DNA of 64,000 nucleotides from CALNYX01 sp942490925 (GCA_942490925.1 CALNYX010000017.1:1178001-1242000); one strand, 5' to 3'; shown: positions 16,097 through 23,960, numbered from the stretch's first letter. Numbers and translations are program-made. Notes: a model not told the origin generated them from the sequence alone.

Positions 16097-16200
16097 GGAA
16101 AGGGAGGGATTCGCCACAGGGGCTGGGCCTCGCTGCCTGTTCGGCATCGCTCGACCCTTCTCACCCCCCACACGAGTGAAACTATTCACTCGTTCTTTCC
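16097..16200. repeat. tRNA-Ser-linked repeat, copy b
   Basis: Second copy of the 104-107 bp unit starting with the tRNA-Ser 3' end and finishing with the ACGAGTGAA/TTCACTCGT hairpin and TTTCC. It stops 10 bp before the tRNA gene itself. Together with copy a it forms a direct repeat that encloses the palindromic element 15928-16088. Confidence 0.8.
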
Positions 16201-16210
16201 TCATTGCATT

Positions 16211-16297
16211 CGGAAAGGGAGGGATTCGAACCCTCGATACCCTTACGGGTATGCGTCCTTAGCAGGGACGTGCTTTCGGCCACTCAGCCACCTTTCC
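16211..16297 (-). tRNA. tRNA-Ser (anticodon GCU)
   Basis: Read on the minus strand it starts GGAAAGGTGGCTGAGTGG and folds into a type II cloverleaf of 87 nt. It has a 7-bp acceptor stem GGAAAGG/CCTTTCC, a D arm with GAGTGGCC, the anticodon loop CTGCTAA giving GCU (reads AGC/AGU), a long variable arm with the hairpin TACCC-GTAA-GGGTA, and the T arm GAGGGTTCGAATCCCTC. The discriminator base is G and CCA is not encoded. Its 3' 17 bp are duplicated at 15819 and 16097, which marks it as a probable integration site. Confidence 0.95.
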
Positions 16298-16377
16298 AAG
16301 GTCAGAGAACAATACCACCAGCTGTGGCTTTTCAGCAAGACTAGACTTTTGATGCCTGATCCGCTATTGTCCTTCTC

Positions 16378-18204
16378 ATGGCAAAGTACAAAGTCGCCCC
16401 CAATTCAAAAGAATCTGAAATGATGGTTCTTGGCTGCATGCTCACAAATGTGAATAGCCTCAATACCGCAGCTGATATGCTCGATGAGAGCGACTTCTAC
16501 TATCCCGAACACCGCATCATCTTCTACATCCTAAAAGATGCCTATCGCAAAGATAAACCTGCTGATGTCCACCTCGTCTGCGAAGAACTCAAGCGGCAAG
16601 AAAAACTCGAAGCTGTCGGTGGCGCTGGCCACGTTGCCACCCTCGCTCAATACGCTGGAACCTCGGCCTACCTCGAAGAATATGCCGATATCGTCAAAGC
16701 AAAATCGATCCTTAGACGGATGGTCGATGCTGCGCAAGTTGTCGAAAAAAAAGCGCTCGAAGATCCACAAGATGTACACGGCACACTTGATGATGCCCAA
16801 AACCTCTTTTTCAAAATCAGTCAGTCCGCCAATCCAGGAGCTGGTACCTCAATTAGCGAACTACTCAGTGGCTACGACGAGACCCGAACAACCCCCTTCC
16901 TAAAAGAGATTCAAGACCGCCAAGAGAAGTATCGTACCCTCGGTCCTGAAGATTCCAAAGTTACAGGCATTCCCTCACACTTTACCGACCTCGACAACAT
17001 GATCAATGGACTTAATGACTCTAACCTCATGATCATCGCCGGCAGACCAGCCATGGGGAAAACAGCCTTTGCTCTCAACGTCGCCGAAAATGTCTGTTTC
17101 AAAAATAACATGCCCGTTGGAATCTTCTCACTTGAGATGTCAGCCGAACAGCTGCTCGATCGTCTCGTCTGCTCCCAGTCAGGCGTCCAAGCCGACAAAC
17201 TTCGGACAGGCAATCTCAGTGGCGTCGAGTTTCAAAATATCGTGACAGCCGTCGGAGAGATGCAACAACACACCATGCTCATCGACGATCAGCCAGGCCT
17301 AAAAATCACAGATCTGCGCGCCCGCGCACGCCGCATGAAAGAGAGCCATGATATCCGCCTACTGATCATCGACTATCTCCAACTCATCACAGGATCTGGC
17401 TCCTCTCGTACAATGGAGAGTCGTCAAAATGAAGTCTCTGAAATTTCAAGAATGTTAAAGACATTGGCTCGGGAACTCAATATTCCTATCCTTTGTCCCT
17501 GTCAGCTCTCTCGAAAAGTAGAAGATCGCGCTGGCCACCGCCCCATGATGAGCGACTTGCGCGAATCAGGCTGCCTAACTGGCGAGACAGAAATTGTCGA
17601 TGCCACCACAGGCAAAGTTTACACCATGCAAGAACTTGCCGAAAACAAGATGCAACTCACCATCCAGGCCGTTAACAAGAAACAAGAGCTCGGCAAACAC
17701 CAGATGGTAAAAGTCTTCTATTCAGGCAAAAAGACAGTCTATGCCCTTGAAACAATGGGCAGCAAAAAAATCCGAGCAAGCGCCAATCACCCCTTCCTAA
17801 CCTCTGATGGTAAATGGGTCGCTCTTGAAAACCTCAAACCCCAAATGCCGATTGCCACACTCGTAAAAGGGAATATCCATTGGGATCCAATCGCTTCGAT
17901 TACCCAAGAGGGCGAAGAAGATGTCTTTGATGCAACAGTAGATGTTGTGCACAATTTTGCAGCCAATGAGATCATTGTACATAATAGCATTGAGCAAGAT
18001 AGTGACCTTGTCGCCTTTCTGCTCAGACGTGATTATTACGATCCGAACGATAAGCCCGGTATGGCCGAGCTCATCGTTGGAAAAAATAGACATGGTAGTA
18101 TTGGAAGTGTGAATCTCACATTTGTGAAAGAGCTAGGTCAATTCCGCAACTACACCCCGATTCAAGTTGAGATGGATGAAGAATCCCCCTTCGCTTCTCT
18201 CTAG
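16378..18204 (+). CDS. dnaB: Replicative DNA helicase DnaB containing an in-frame mini-intein
   Basis: The 608-residue precursor would give a 470-residue helicase after removal of the intein. The N-terminal DnaB domain includes KESEMMVLGCML and FYYPEHRIIFYIL. The RecA-like domain has IAGRPAMGKTAFALNVAENV (Walker A), LLIIDYLQLI (Walker B), the KTLARELNIPILCPCQLSRKVE segment and RPMMSDLRESG. At that glycine the helicase is interrupted by residues 399-536 and resumes at SIEQDSDLVAFLLRRDYYD, then the Arg-finger region LIVGKNRHGSIGSVNLTF. The insertion point, just before the conserved Ser-Ile-Glu-Gln-Asp, is the one used by cyanobacterial DnaB inteins. DnaB unwinds DNA at the replication fork; splicing would be essential. 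Its 3' end overlaps a convergent small gene by 4 bp. Confidence 0.95.
   Translation: MAKYKVAPNSKESEMMVLGCMLTNVNSLNTAADMLDESDFYYPEHRIIFYILKDAYRKDKPADVHLVCEELKRQEKLEAVGGAGHVATLAQYAGTSAYLEEYADIVKAKSILRRMVDAAQVVEKKALEDPQDVHGTLDDAQNLFFKISQSANPGAGTSISELLSGYDETRTTPFLKEIQDRQEKYRTLGPEDSKVTGIPSHFTDLDNMINGLNDSNLMIIAGRPAMGKTAFALNVAENVCFKNNMPVGIFSLEMSAEQLLDRLVCSQSGVQADKLRTGNLSGVEFQNIVTAVGEMQQHTMLIDDQPGLKITDLRARARRMKESHDIRLLIIDYLQLITGSGSSRTMESRQNEVSEISRMLKTLARELNIPILCPCQLSRKVEDRAGHRPMMSDLRESGCLTGETEIVDATTGKVYTMQELAENKMQLTIQAVNKKQELGKHQMVKVFYSGKKTVYALETMGSKKIRASANHPFLTSDGKWVALENLKPQMPIATLVKGNIHWDPIASITQEGEEDVFDATVDVVHNFAANEIIVHNSIEQDSDLVAFLLRRDYYDPNDKPGMAELIVGKNRHGSIGSVNLTFVKELGQFRNYTPIQVEMDEESPFASL
17572..17985 (+). 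other. DnaB mini-intein (138 residues, no endonuclease domain)
   Basis: It starts at Cys399 of the precursor (CLTGETEIVDATTGKV, block A) and ends at Asn536 (ANEIIVHN, block G with penultimate His), with Ser537 as the +1 extein residue. Block B is present as ASANHPFLTSDGKWV with the catalytic His, although the usual Thr of TxxH reads Ser/Ala. Block F reads DVFDATVDVVHNFAAN. All residues for N-S acyl shift, transesterification, Asn cyclisation and release are there, so it should splice. No LAGLIDADG or HNH motif fits in the roughly 40 residues between blocks B and F. At 138 residues it is close to the lower size limit of natural cis-splicing inteins. Confidence 0.93.
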
Positions 18205-18512
18205 TCATCACTCTTTGCTTCTCTATGGTCATCACTTGTTGGGTTAAGAACCGCACTCGCTGCACTTGTAACAATTACTGTCAGGAGTAATCCACCAGCC
18301 GCTACCCCTGCCCACTGTGCAGTAGTAAAGACCATTGCCTTCCCTGTGGCTGCAACTCCTGTAGACAGACCCGTTTTGACACTTGCTGTTGCACAGCCTA
18401 GGGCGAGCAGAGCCGAAATTGCCACCATAACCGCTAAAGCAGTCCCTACTATAGCAGCTCCACTTACAACCTTGCAATTCTCTGATGCTTTAACACTTTG
18501 ACACGAACCCAT
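18201..18512 (-). CDS. Small two-helix membrane protein (Inc-like)
   Basis: A 103-residue protein with a short polar Cys-containing N-terminus (MGSCQSVKASENC), a hydrophobic helix at about 17-45, a short Gly/Ala/Ser loop, a second helix at about 64-90 and a charged tail. The paired hydrophobic segments with a tight loop are the bilobed pattern of chlamydial inclusion-membrane proteins; there is no cleavable signal peptide. The start follows CAGGAGGGAA, a strong ribosome site. It converges on dnaB with a 4-bp overlap and is divergent from another Inc-like gene at 18671. Inc assignment is inference from topology only. Confidence 0.6.
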   Translation of the reverse strand: MGSCQSVKASENCKVVSGAAIVGTALAVMVAISALLALGCATASVKTGLSTGVAATGKAMVFTTAQWAGVAAGGLLLTVIVTSAASAVLNPTSDDHREAKSDD

Positions 18513-18549
18513 ATTTCCCTCCTGGTACTAAATAATTATAAAGATCTTG

Positions 18550-18581
18550 TTAATAAAAATCTATAAACTAAATATTTTAAT
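18550..18581 (+). promoter_or_regulatory. Weaker match to the TTAAWW-N20-TAWAAT element
   Basis: TTAATA at 18550-18555 and TTTAAT at 18576-18581 are 20 bp apart, the spacing found in the six stronger elements. The first 14 bases, TTAATAAAAATCTA, are identical to the element at 39302. The internal TTAAT is missing and the -10 deviates, so this is a low-confidence member. Confidence 0.3.
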
Positions 18582-18604
18582 CTTCCTCTGAGAGGCATTT
18601 TCTC

Positions 18605-18633
18605 TTGCAGACTAAGGCTGTAAAGATTATAAA
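18605..18633 (+). promoter_or_regulatory. Putative promoter of the 142-residue Inc-like gene
   Basis: TTGCAG at 18605-18610 and TATAAA at 18628-18633 with a 17-bp spacer, 37 bp before the ATG at 18671. Spacing is ideal for the main sigma factor. Confidence 0.45.
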
Positions 18634-18670
18634 TTAAAGGTATTATTAAGAATGCAACCAAGGATTCACT

Positions 18671-19099
18671 ATGTCAGGCCCTTCATCTCCGGGAGGCGTA
18701 CAACCCTCTCTTACTTGTTCTGAAAAAATATTTACTCAGACTGCAGATTGTAAAACAAAAACTGCTGTTTCACTAGCGCTTGTTGCTGGTGTTGCTCTGG
18801 CGGCCATTGGGGCGCTTGCTCTTGTCGGCCTATACGCTGGTGGCGGCCACTTTGCTACTCTCGGTTCTGGTCTAACACATGCCGGTGCCTTCACTGTAGC
18901 AGCACTTGGTGCAACTATTACACTTGTGACACTTGCTCTTTGCTGCTGCCGCACACGTCAAGACTCACTAGGTGGCTCATATCAACAGGTTGAAGATCCG
19001 ATGGATACGGTTAAGGCTATGGACGATGACACTTCCTCGCAGGGATCGCACATTGGTCTAAGAGGAGACCCGAGCTCTTCTTATGCTGTCGAGGAGTAG
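18671..19099 (+). CDS. Inc-like two-helix membrane protein
   Basis: A 142-residue protein: Ser/Pro/Thr-rich leader (1-30), hydrophobic helix about 31-54, a Gly/His turn, second helix about 71-92 ending in CCC, then a hydrophilic acidic tail. The helix-turn-helix section IGALALVGLYAGGGHF and LGSGLTHAGAFTVAALG is closely matched in the protein at 19301-19900 (IGALACVGLYVPGSGF and LGAGLTPIGAVTMAASG), so the two are paralogues. Topology with both termini facing the same side and no signal peptide is as in chlamydial Inc proteins, which are type III secreted into the inclusion membrane. This role is inferred. Confidence 0.65.
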   Translation: MSGPSSPGGVQPSLTCSEKIFTQTADCKTKTAVSLALVAGVALAAIGALALVGLYAGGGHFATLGSGLTHAGAFTVAALGATITLVTLALCCCRTRQDSLGGSYQQVEDPMDTVKAMDDDTSSQGSHIGLRGDPSSSYAVEE

Positions 19100-19201
19100 A
19101 TAAACAAAGTTGTAGAGCGCCTATCTTTTTGGGGTGGGCGCTTTACTTTTATTACTCAGAGCATTAGACTCTAACTTTCAAATATTTCATTCGGTGAAAA
19201 T

Positions 19202-19291
19202 ATGTCTTCAGTCAAGAAAAAAAGAAAATACAAGATCGCGAAGCACAAGCGCAAGAAGCGCCGCCGCCGTGACCGCCACAAAACCAAGTAA
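19202..19291 (+). CDS. 29-residue Arg/Lys-rich mini-protein (AURKAIP1/COX24-like)
   Basis: ATG at 19202 and TAA at 19289-19291. The peptide starts MSSVKKKRKYKIAKHKRKKR and ends RDRHKTK, with more than half basic residues. The pattern SVKKKRKxKIAKHKxKKRxRRxRHK is that of the very small bacterial AURKAIP1/COX24-domain proteins, which are related to mitochondrial ribosome-associated proteins and are probably ribosomal. It lies 9 bp before an Inc-like gene. It is easily missed by gene finders because of its length. Confidence 0.75.
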   Translation: MSSVKKKRKYKIAKHKRKKRRRRDRHKTK

Positions 19292-19300
19292 AGGTCTCTC

Positions 19301-19900
19301 ATGAGCTTTCAATCTACCTCTTTTGATTCAACCCCACCTGTTGCAACCTCAACAGCTGCCTCTTCTGCAGCGCAGTCATCTGGTGCTGGCAGCATGAATA
19401 ATTTATTCATTAGGTCAGGAACTGCAACGCCTCTTACTAATAATCATACACCTCATTCAGCAGGTACAGCAGCAATACAACGTATCAGAGAATTGCAAAG
19501 CACCGGCTTTGCAGCTCCTTCTGGATTACATCAGGGTGTTGTTCATGCATCTTCTCCTCTGGCGCGACGACTTGAGTTGAGTCAATTCACAGGATCTCCT
19601 GGCAGCGCAGAAGCTGCTCAAAATAGTCTAAAAAGACAGCTAGATCTCAGAGCACCCTTTCAATTTAAGTTGGCAGATTCGTTTGTTAAAAAGCAGACAG
19701 TTTCAACTCTTGCAATCGTCGTCGCTGTAGCAAGCGCCGCTCTTTTAGTTATCGGAGCCCTTGCATGTGTCGGTCTCTATGTTCCTGGAAGCGGCTTTGG
19801 CATCCTTGGAGCAGGACTCACACCAATCGGCGCTGTCACAATGGCTGCTAGTGGAACTGCTGGGCTGCTTGTCGTGATTGCCAATCACTCTAGAGTCTAA
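19301..19900 (+). CDS. Inc-like two-helix membrane protein with long disordered leader
   Basis: A 199-residue protein whose first 125 residues are Ser/Thr/Ala-rich and probably disordered. Two hydrophobic helices lie at about 133-160 and 172-194, separated by a short loop, and the chain ends right after the second helix. The bilobed section is a clear paralogue of the 18671-19099 protein (shared IGALAxVGLY and LGxGLTxxGA patterns). The domain is C-terminal here, whereas in the 18671 protein it is central. Its stop codon overlaps the mnmG start (TAATG at 19898-19902). Secretion into the inclusion membrane is an inference. Confidence 0.62.
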   Translation: MSFQSTSFDSTPPVATSTAASSAAQSSGAGSMNNLFIRSGTATPLTNNHTPHSAGTAAIQRIRELQSTGFAAPSGLHQGVVHASSPLARRLELSQFTGSPGSAEAAQNSLKRQLDLRAPFQFKLADSFVKKQTVSTLAIVVAVASAALLVIGALACVGLYVPGSGFGILGAGLTPIGAVTMAASGTAGLLVVIANHSRV

Positions 19901-21723
19901 TGTGGCTCTATCCCAAAACATTTGATGTCATCATCGTTGGAGCTGGTCATGCTGGCTGCGAAGCAGCTTTTGCTGCAGCTAGGCGAGGCGCTAAAACTCT
20001 CCTTCTAACCATGAATCTCGACACCATCGGTAAGATGAGTTGCAATCCAGCAATTGGCGGGATTGGCAAGGGTCATATGGTGCGCGAAATCGATGCGCTC
20101 GGCGGAGAGATGGGCAAGGTAACAGATCGCACGGGCATTCAATTTCGTATGCTCAACGCATCTAAAGGACCTGCTGTCTGGGCGCCACGTGCTCAAGCTG
20201 ACAAGGTTGCCTACCAAACAGAGATCAAACATCGCTTAGAAAAAACACCCAATCTCGAAATTCATCAAGGGACGACGCTTGCCTTTGAAGTGGAAAATGG
20301 GAAGATTAGCGGGTTAACAACGCAGGAAGGGATTCACTATTCTGCAAAGACGGTGATTCTTTCATCGGGCACGTTTATGCGCGGTCTTCTTCATTTGGGA
20401 GAGACGCATTTTGAAGGTGGACGCGCAGGTGATCGCCCTTCAATTGGTCTTTCGGCCTGTTTAGAAAAGCATGGTTTTAAACTTGGAAGGTTGAAGACAG
20501 GAACGCCACCTCGTCTCAATGGTAGGAGCATCGATTTTTCCAAAACGGAAGAGCAGCTTCCAGAAGAGGGTGTGCGCTTTTCTTTTGACAAAGAGCCTTA
20601 TGAGCGGCTGGAGCAACGCTCCTGCTGGATTACGTATACCTCCCCGACGACACACAAAATCATTCAAGACAATCTCCATCGCTCACCTCTTTATTCTGGG
20701 AAAATCCAGAGCGTAGGACCAAGATACTGCCCTTCGATTGAGGATAAGATTGTACGCTTTGCAGATAAAGAGCGGCATCAGATCTTCCTTGAACCTGAAG
20801 GGTTGCAAACAGAAGAAATCTATGTCAATGGAATCTCCTCATCACTGCCGATTGATGTGCAACTTGAGATGTTGCACTCAATTGCTGGCTTGGAAAAAGC
20901 TGAAATCACACGTCCTGCTTACGCCATTGAATATGACTATGTCGAAAGTGGACAGATCACAGCATCGCTTGAGACAAAGGGTATTGCTGGCCTCTTCTTG
21001 GCAGGACAGATCAATGGAACAACGGGTTACGAAGAGGCGGCGGCGCAAGGGATGATGGCAGGTATCAACGCTGCTGCTTACGTCCAGGAGAAACCTCCTT
21101 TTATCTTGAAGCGTTCTGAAGCTTACATCGGCGTGATGATCGATGATCTGGTCACCAAAACCCTTGATGAACCCTATCGTATGTTCACCTCACGCGCAGA
21201 ATATCGTCTGCTACTACGCCAAGACAATGCTGATCTACGTCTGCGTCATTATGGCTACCAGTTGGGACTGATTGATGAGCAGCGCTACCAAAAGCTCTGT
21301 CACAAAAAAGAGACGATTGAAACAGAATGTAAACGTCTCGAGAAGGTGCATAAGCAGATCAATGGTAAAGGGGCTTCATTGGCGCAACTACTCTGTCGCC
21401 CTGAGATGAGCTATAAGCAGATGCTTGAAACCTATGACGAGTTGGAAGATCATGGGGAAGAGATCAACTTTCAGGTCGAGTGGAACTTGAAGTATGCTGG
21501 GTATCTTTCGAGACAGCAGCAAGATGTCGCCCGTTTTGAGGAGATTGAGAGGATTACCATTCCACAAACATTTGGCTACGAAAGCTTGATCGGCCTGCGT
21601 CAGGAGGCAAAAGAGAAATTGGCCCGCTTTTCACCACAAACTGTGGGCCAGGCGTCGCGCATCTCAGGAGTCTCTCCTGCTGACATTCAGGTCTTGATGA
21701 TTGCGCTTCGCAAGCGAGGATGA
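19900..21723 (+). CDS. mnmG: tRNA uridine-5-carboxymethylaminomethyl modification enzyme MnmG (GidA)
   Basis: A 607-residue FAD enzyme that with MnmE installs the cmnm5 group at the wobble uridine of some tRNAs. It has FDVIIVGAGHAGCEAAFAAA (FAD fold), MSCNPAIGGIGKGHMVREID, RTGIQFRMLNASKGPAVWAP (with the catalytic region), LKTGTPPRLNG, PRYCPSIEDKIVRF and AGQINGTTGYEEAAAQGMMAG, and a C-terminal MnmE-binding helical domain with ASRISGVSPADIQVLM. Length is normal for the family (about 620). It starts within the stop of the upstream Inc-like gene, so some co-translation is possible. It is followed by lplA, an order also remembered from Chlamydia. Confidence 0.96.
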   Translation: MWLYPKTFDVIIVGAGHAGCEAAFAAARRGAKTLLLTMNLDTIGKMSCNPAIGGIGKGHMVREIDALGGEMGKVTDRTGIQFRMLNASKGPAVWAPRAQADKVAYQTEIKHRLEKTPNLEIHQGTTLAFEVENGKISGLTTQEGIHYSAKTVILSSGTFMRGLLHLGETHFEGGRAGDRPSIGLSACLEKHGFKLGRLKTGTPPRLNGRSIDFSKTEEQLPEEGVRFSFDKEPYERLEQRSCWITYTSPTTHKIIQDNLHRSPLYSGKIQSVGPRYCPSIEDKIVRFADKERHQIFLEPEGLQTEEIYVNGISSSLPIDVQLEMLHSIAGLEKAEITRPAYAIEYDYVESGQITASLETKGIAGLFLAGQINGTTGYEEAAAQGMMAGINAAAYVQEKPPFILKRSEAYIGVMIDDLVTKTLDEPYRMFTSRAEYRLLLRQDNADLRLRHYGYQLGLIDEQRYQKLCHKKETIETECKRLEKVHKQINGKGASLAQLLCRPEMSYKQMLETYDELEDHGEEINFQVEWNLKYAGYLSRQQQDVARFEEIERITIPQTFGYESLIGLRQEAKEKLARFSPQTVGQASRISGVSPADIQVLMIALRKRG

Positions 21724-21724
21724 T

Positions 21725-22399
21725 ATGCAATTATTGCATTTTGAAAACCTTCCCATCTTTGAGCAACTCCAAATCGAAGAGGCGCTTTTACGTGCTGATA
21801 AAGGTGAGTGGTGTCTACTCAACACTGGCTCACCCGACGCAATTGTCATGGGCATCTCTGGAAAACCTGAAAAACTTCTTCACCTCGATCAGATCTCAGT
21901 ACCAGTCATCAAACGGTTTAGCGGTGGCGGTACTGTCTATATTGATGAGCAAACCCTATTTGTGACCTTCATTGCAAATGGGAAACAGACACCAAAACCC
22001 ATTTTAGAATTTTCTAACCAGATCTATGCTCCCTTTTTCCCAAAAGGGTTTGCAGTGCGTGAAAATGACTATGTAATCGGAGAGCAAAAATTTGGTGGCA
22101 ATGCGCAATATATCCAGAAAGATCGCTGGTTGCACCACACTTCATTTCTCTGGGATTACAGCCCTGAAAAGATGAGCTGTTTGAAACTGCCAGAGAAACG
22201 TCCTGCCTACCGTGGAGAGCGGACACATGTTGACTTTCTCTGCAAACTCGCCTCTCACTTCCCAAATAAGATGACACTCATTGAGGCGCTCAAAGCTCAC
22301 CTTCTCGAAACCTTAGATGCTACCGAGGTAAAAATCGATCTACCCGAGCTCCTCGCTCGTCCTCACCGGAAGGGAACTGTTCGACTTTCTCGCCTATAA
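21725..22399 (+). CDS. lplA: Lipoate-protein ligase family protein
   Basis: A 224-residue protein of the LplA/LipM family that attaches lipoate to E2 subunits of 2-oxoacid dehydrogenases. Key segments are VIKRFSGGGTVYIDEQTLFV (substrate loop) and VIGEQKFGGNAQYIQKDRWLHH, containing the catalytic lysine, then GTFLWD-like SFLWDYSP. I chose ATG 21725 after CGAGGATGAT because the sequence QLLHFENLPIFEQLQIEEALL is the usual start; this lies 1 bp after the mnmG stop. It lacks the C-terminal accessory domain of E. coli LplA, as is common. Confidence 0.87.
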   Translation: MQLLHFENLPIFEQLQIEEALLRADKGEWCLLNTGSPDAIVMGISGKPEKLLHLDQISVPVIKRFSGGGTVYIDEQTLFVTFIANGKQTPKPILEFSNQIYAPFFPKGFAVRENDYVIGEQKFGGNAQYIQKDRWLHHTSFLWDYSPEKMSCLKLPEKRPAYRGERTHVDFLCKLASHFPNKMTLIEALKAHLLETLDATEVKIDLPELLARPHRKGTVRLSRL

Positions 22400-22414
22400 T
22401 CTGAAGCTCCATAT

Positions 22415-23833
22415 TTATGCCTCTAGAAGTTCAGAAAAATTGATGGTTCGAGCAAAAAATCCACTGTCGATAACTGAATCATTTATCCCATTCACATGAA
22501 TCAATACAGGACGCAATGAAAAGCCTTTTGGAAGCTGAAGGGCCTCACATTTTTTTTGTACTTCATCTATAATCTTGATGCTAATCGGATCTTGCTGAAA
22601 TTTAATCTCAACTAGATAGAGAACATTATGACGAGCTTGTACTAAGTAGTCTATTTGACATCCAGGACGTCTTGTTTGACGCGTTTGCAGATATGGGCCA
22701 GAGTTCACAATTTCTTCAGGAGGAATTTGTAAGAGGCGATGCACGAGTGCTCGATTGTTGACAACTAGATTTTCAAATTGAACCCCTAACATGCTATGCC
22801 ATCCAGGAGGCATCGTAGAAAGAGCTGCTGCTTTAATTCGATCGCGAATAGGGTCAATATATTTCACATAAAATCGCGTATAATTATCCCGAATTCGATA
22901 GCGGCTAATTTGAGTCTTACGTCCAGTAGCAAACGACCAACTATAATCCCGTTCTAGAAACCCAGATTCAATGAGTTTTTCTAGGTCCTCAGTGAGATCT
23001 CCTCCCATGCTGCGGTTGCGTACTTCTGCAATCTCTTTCAGAGACAAATGATTCGATGCAAGTGTTTTAACTAAAGATTGAAAATGTGTTCCTCTCCCTC
23101 GAAACAGATCGAAAAATATTTGTTTGAATTCATTAAACAAAAGACCTTCAGGTTGAAAGCAAAGCTGACATAGATTTTGCTCTGCAGTCAAATCAGGACG
23201 CAACTCTTCTAGATATCTTGGAACACCACCTGTAACAGAAAGAATCTTAAATTTTTCTGTAGCACTCACTGTTCCTGGAAATCCATCCCACATTTGATTA
23301 CACTCAGCTAAAGGTAATTCCTCTAAGCGCAGTCGTAGGGAAATTCGACCGAAAAAACCACGACTATTTAAGATATTTTTTGTAATCCATGCAGAGTTCG
23401 AACCTGAAATAATAAGTACCAGTCTAGGGTTTGCTTGAAAATATTCATCCCAGGCTGTTTTTAGCTTTGGAAGAAAAGTTGGGTCCTCTGATCCCATCCA
23501 CGTAATTTCATCCAAAATAATAAGAATACGCCCCTTAGTACAGTGTTGAGAAAGTTCATAAAATAGATCTCCCCAATCATCACAACGATAAATAGGTAAC
23601 TTATATGTCTGAAGCTGTCTTAAGAACTCTTGCCGTTGGTCCTTTGCAGTGACCTCGTTATCAGGAGGCATTCCAGTTAATGTAAATACCTTAGGGAACT
23701 TGGTAGCATATTCTTTGGCTAATCGGCTTTTTCCTATTCTTCGACGCCCTCTGATTACCACCAAGCTAGAGGATTGCTTACGCAAGAGACCTTCTAGAGC
23801 CCTAAGTTCTTGTTTTCTTCCAATAAAACGCAC
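22415..23833 (-). CDS. AAA/STAND-type ATPase with C-terminal DUF234-like nuclease domain
   Basis: A 472-residue protein of the prokaryotic ATPase family seen in archaea and many bacteria as lone accessory genes. Features: FIGRKQELRALEGLL, Walker A VIRGRRRIGKSRLAKEYA, Walker B ILIILDEITWMG, sensor IISGSNSAWI, a winged-helix section about 240-300, and a C-terminal DUF234-like restriction-endonuclease-fold domain with QIDYLVQARHNVLYLVEIKFQ (D...ExK). It looks more AT-rich than mnmG and lplA and is flanked by an 85-bp AT-rich inverted repeat, which suggests transfer. Its target is unknown; similar proteins are often called mobile-element or defence-linked without firm proof. Confidence 0.8.
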   Translation of the reverse strand: MRFIGRKQELRALEGLLRKQSSSLVVIRGRRRIGKSRLAKEYATKFPKVFTLTGMPPDNEVTAKDQRQEFLRQLQTYKLPIYRCDDWGDLFYELSQHCTKGRILIILDEITWMGSEDPTFLPKLKTAWDEYFQANPRLVLIISGSNSAWITKNILNSRGFFGRISLRLRLEELPLAECNQMWDGFPGTVSATEKFKILSVTGGVPRYLEELRPDLTAEQNLCQLCFQPEGLLFNEFKQIFFDLFRGRGTHFQSLVKTLASNHLSLKEIAEVRNRSMGGDLTEDLEKLIESGFLERDYSWSFATGRKTQISRYRIRDNYTRFYVKYIDPIRDRIKAAALSTMPPGWHSMLGVQFENLVVNNRALVHRLLQIPPEEIVNSGPYLQTRQTRRPGCQIDYLVQARHNVLYLVEIKFQQDPISIKIIDEVQKKCEALQLPKGFSLRPVLIHVNGINDSVIDSGFFARTINFSELLEA

Positions 23834-23842
23834 TGGCTTCTA

Positions 23843-23927
23843 CCCTGTAAAAATGTAAATACAATTATACGGTTGTAAATTCAATATACAACAGAACCTG
23901 TATATTTGCAAATACAATTTTACAGGG
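23843..23927. promoter_or_regulatory. 85-bp AT-rich inverted repeat upstream of the ATPase gene
   Basis: CCCTGTAAAA at 23843-23852 and its perfect complement TTTTACAGGG at 23918-23927 bound the segment. Inside are the direct repeats GTAAATACAATT (23855) and GCAAATACAATT (23908), and GTTGTA...TACAAC (about 23872-23892). The segment begins 10 bp before the ATPase start codon, so it could hold its promoter and an autoregulatory operator, or be a small inverted-repeat insertion. Confidence 0.55.
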
Positions 23928-23960
23928 ATTGAAATTCAATCGATTCAACTTCTATCAGAT

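Noticed and set aside
15819..16200. The two tRNA-Ser-linked repeats as extra tRNA genes
   Set aside because: They share only the last 17 bp and a CTTTCC end with the tRNA; no anticodon arm, D arm or complete T arm can be folded.
17572..17985. Homing endonuclease inside the intein
   Set aside because: Only about 40 residues lie between blocks B and F, with no LAGLIDADG or HNH motif.
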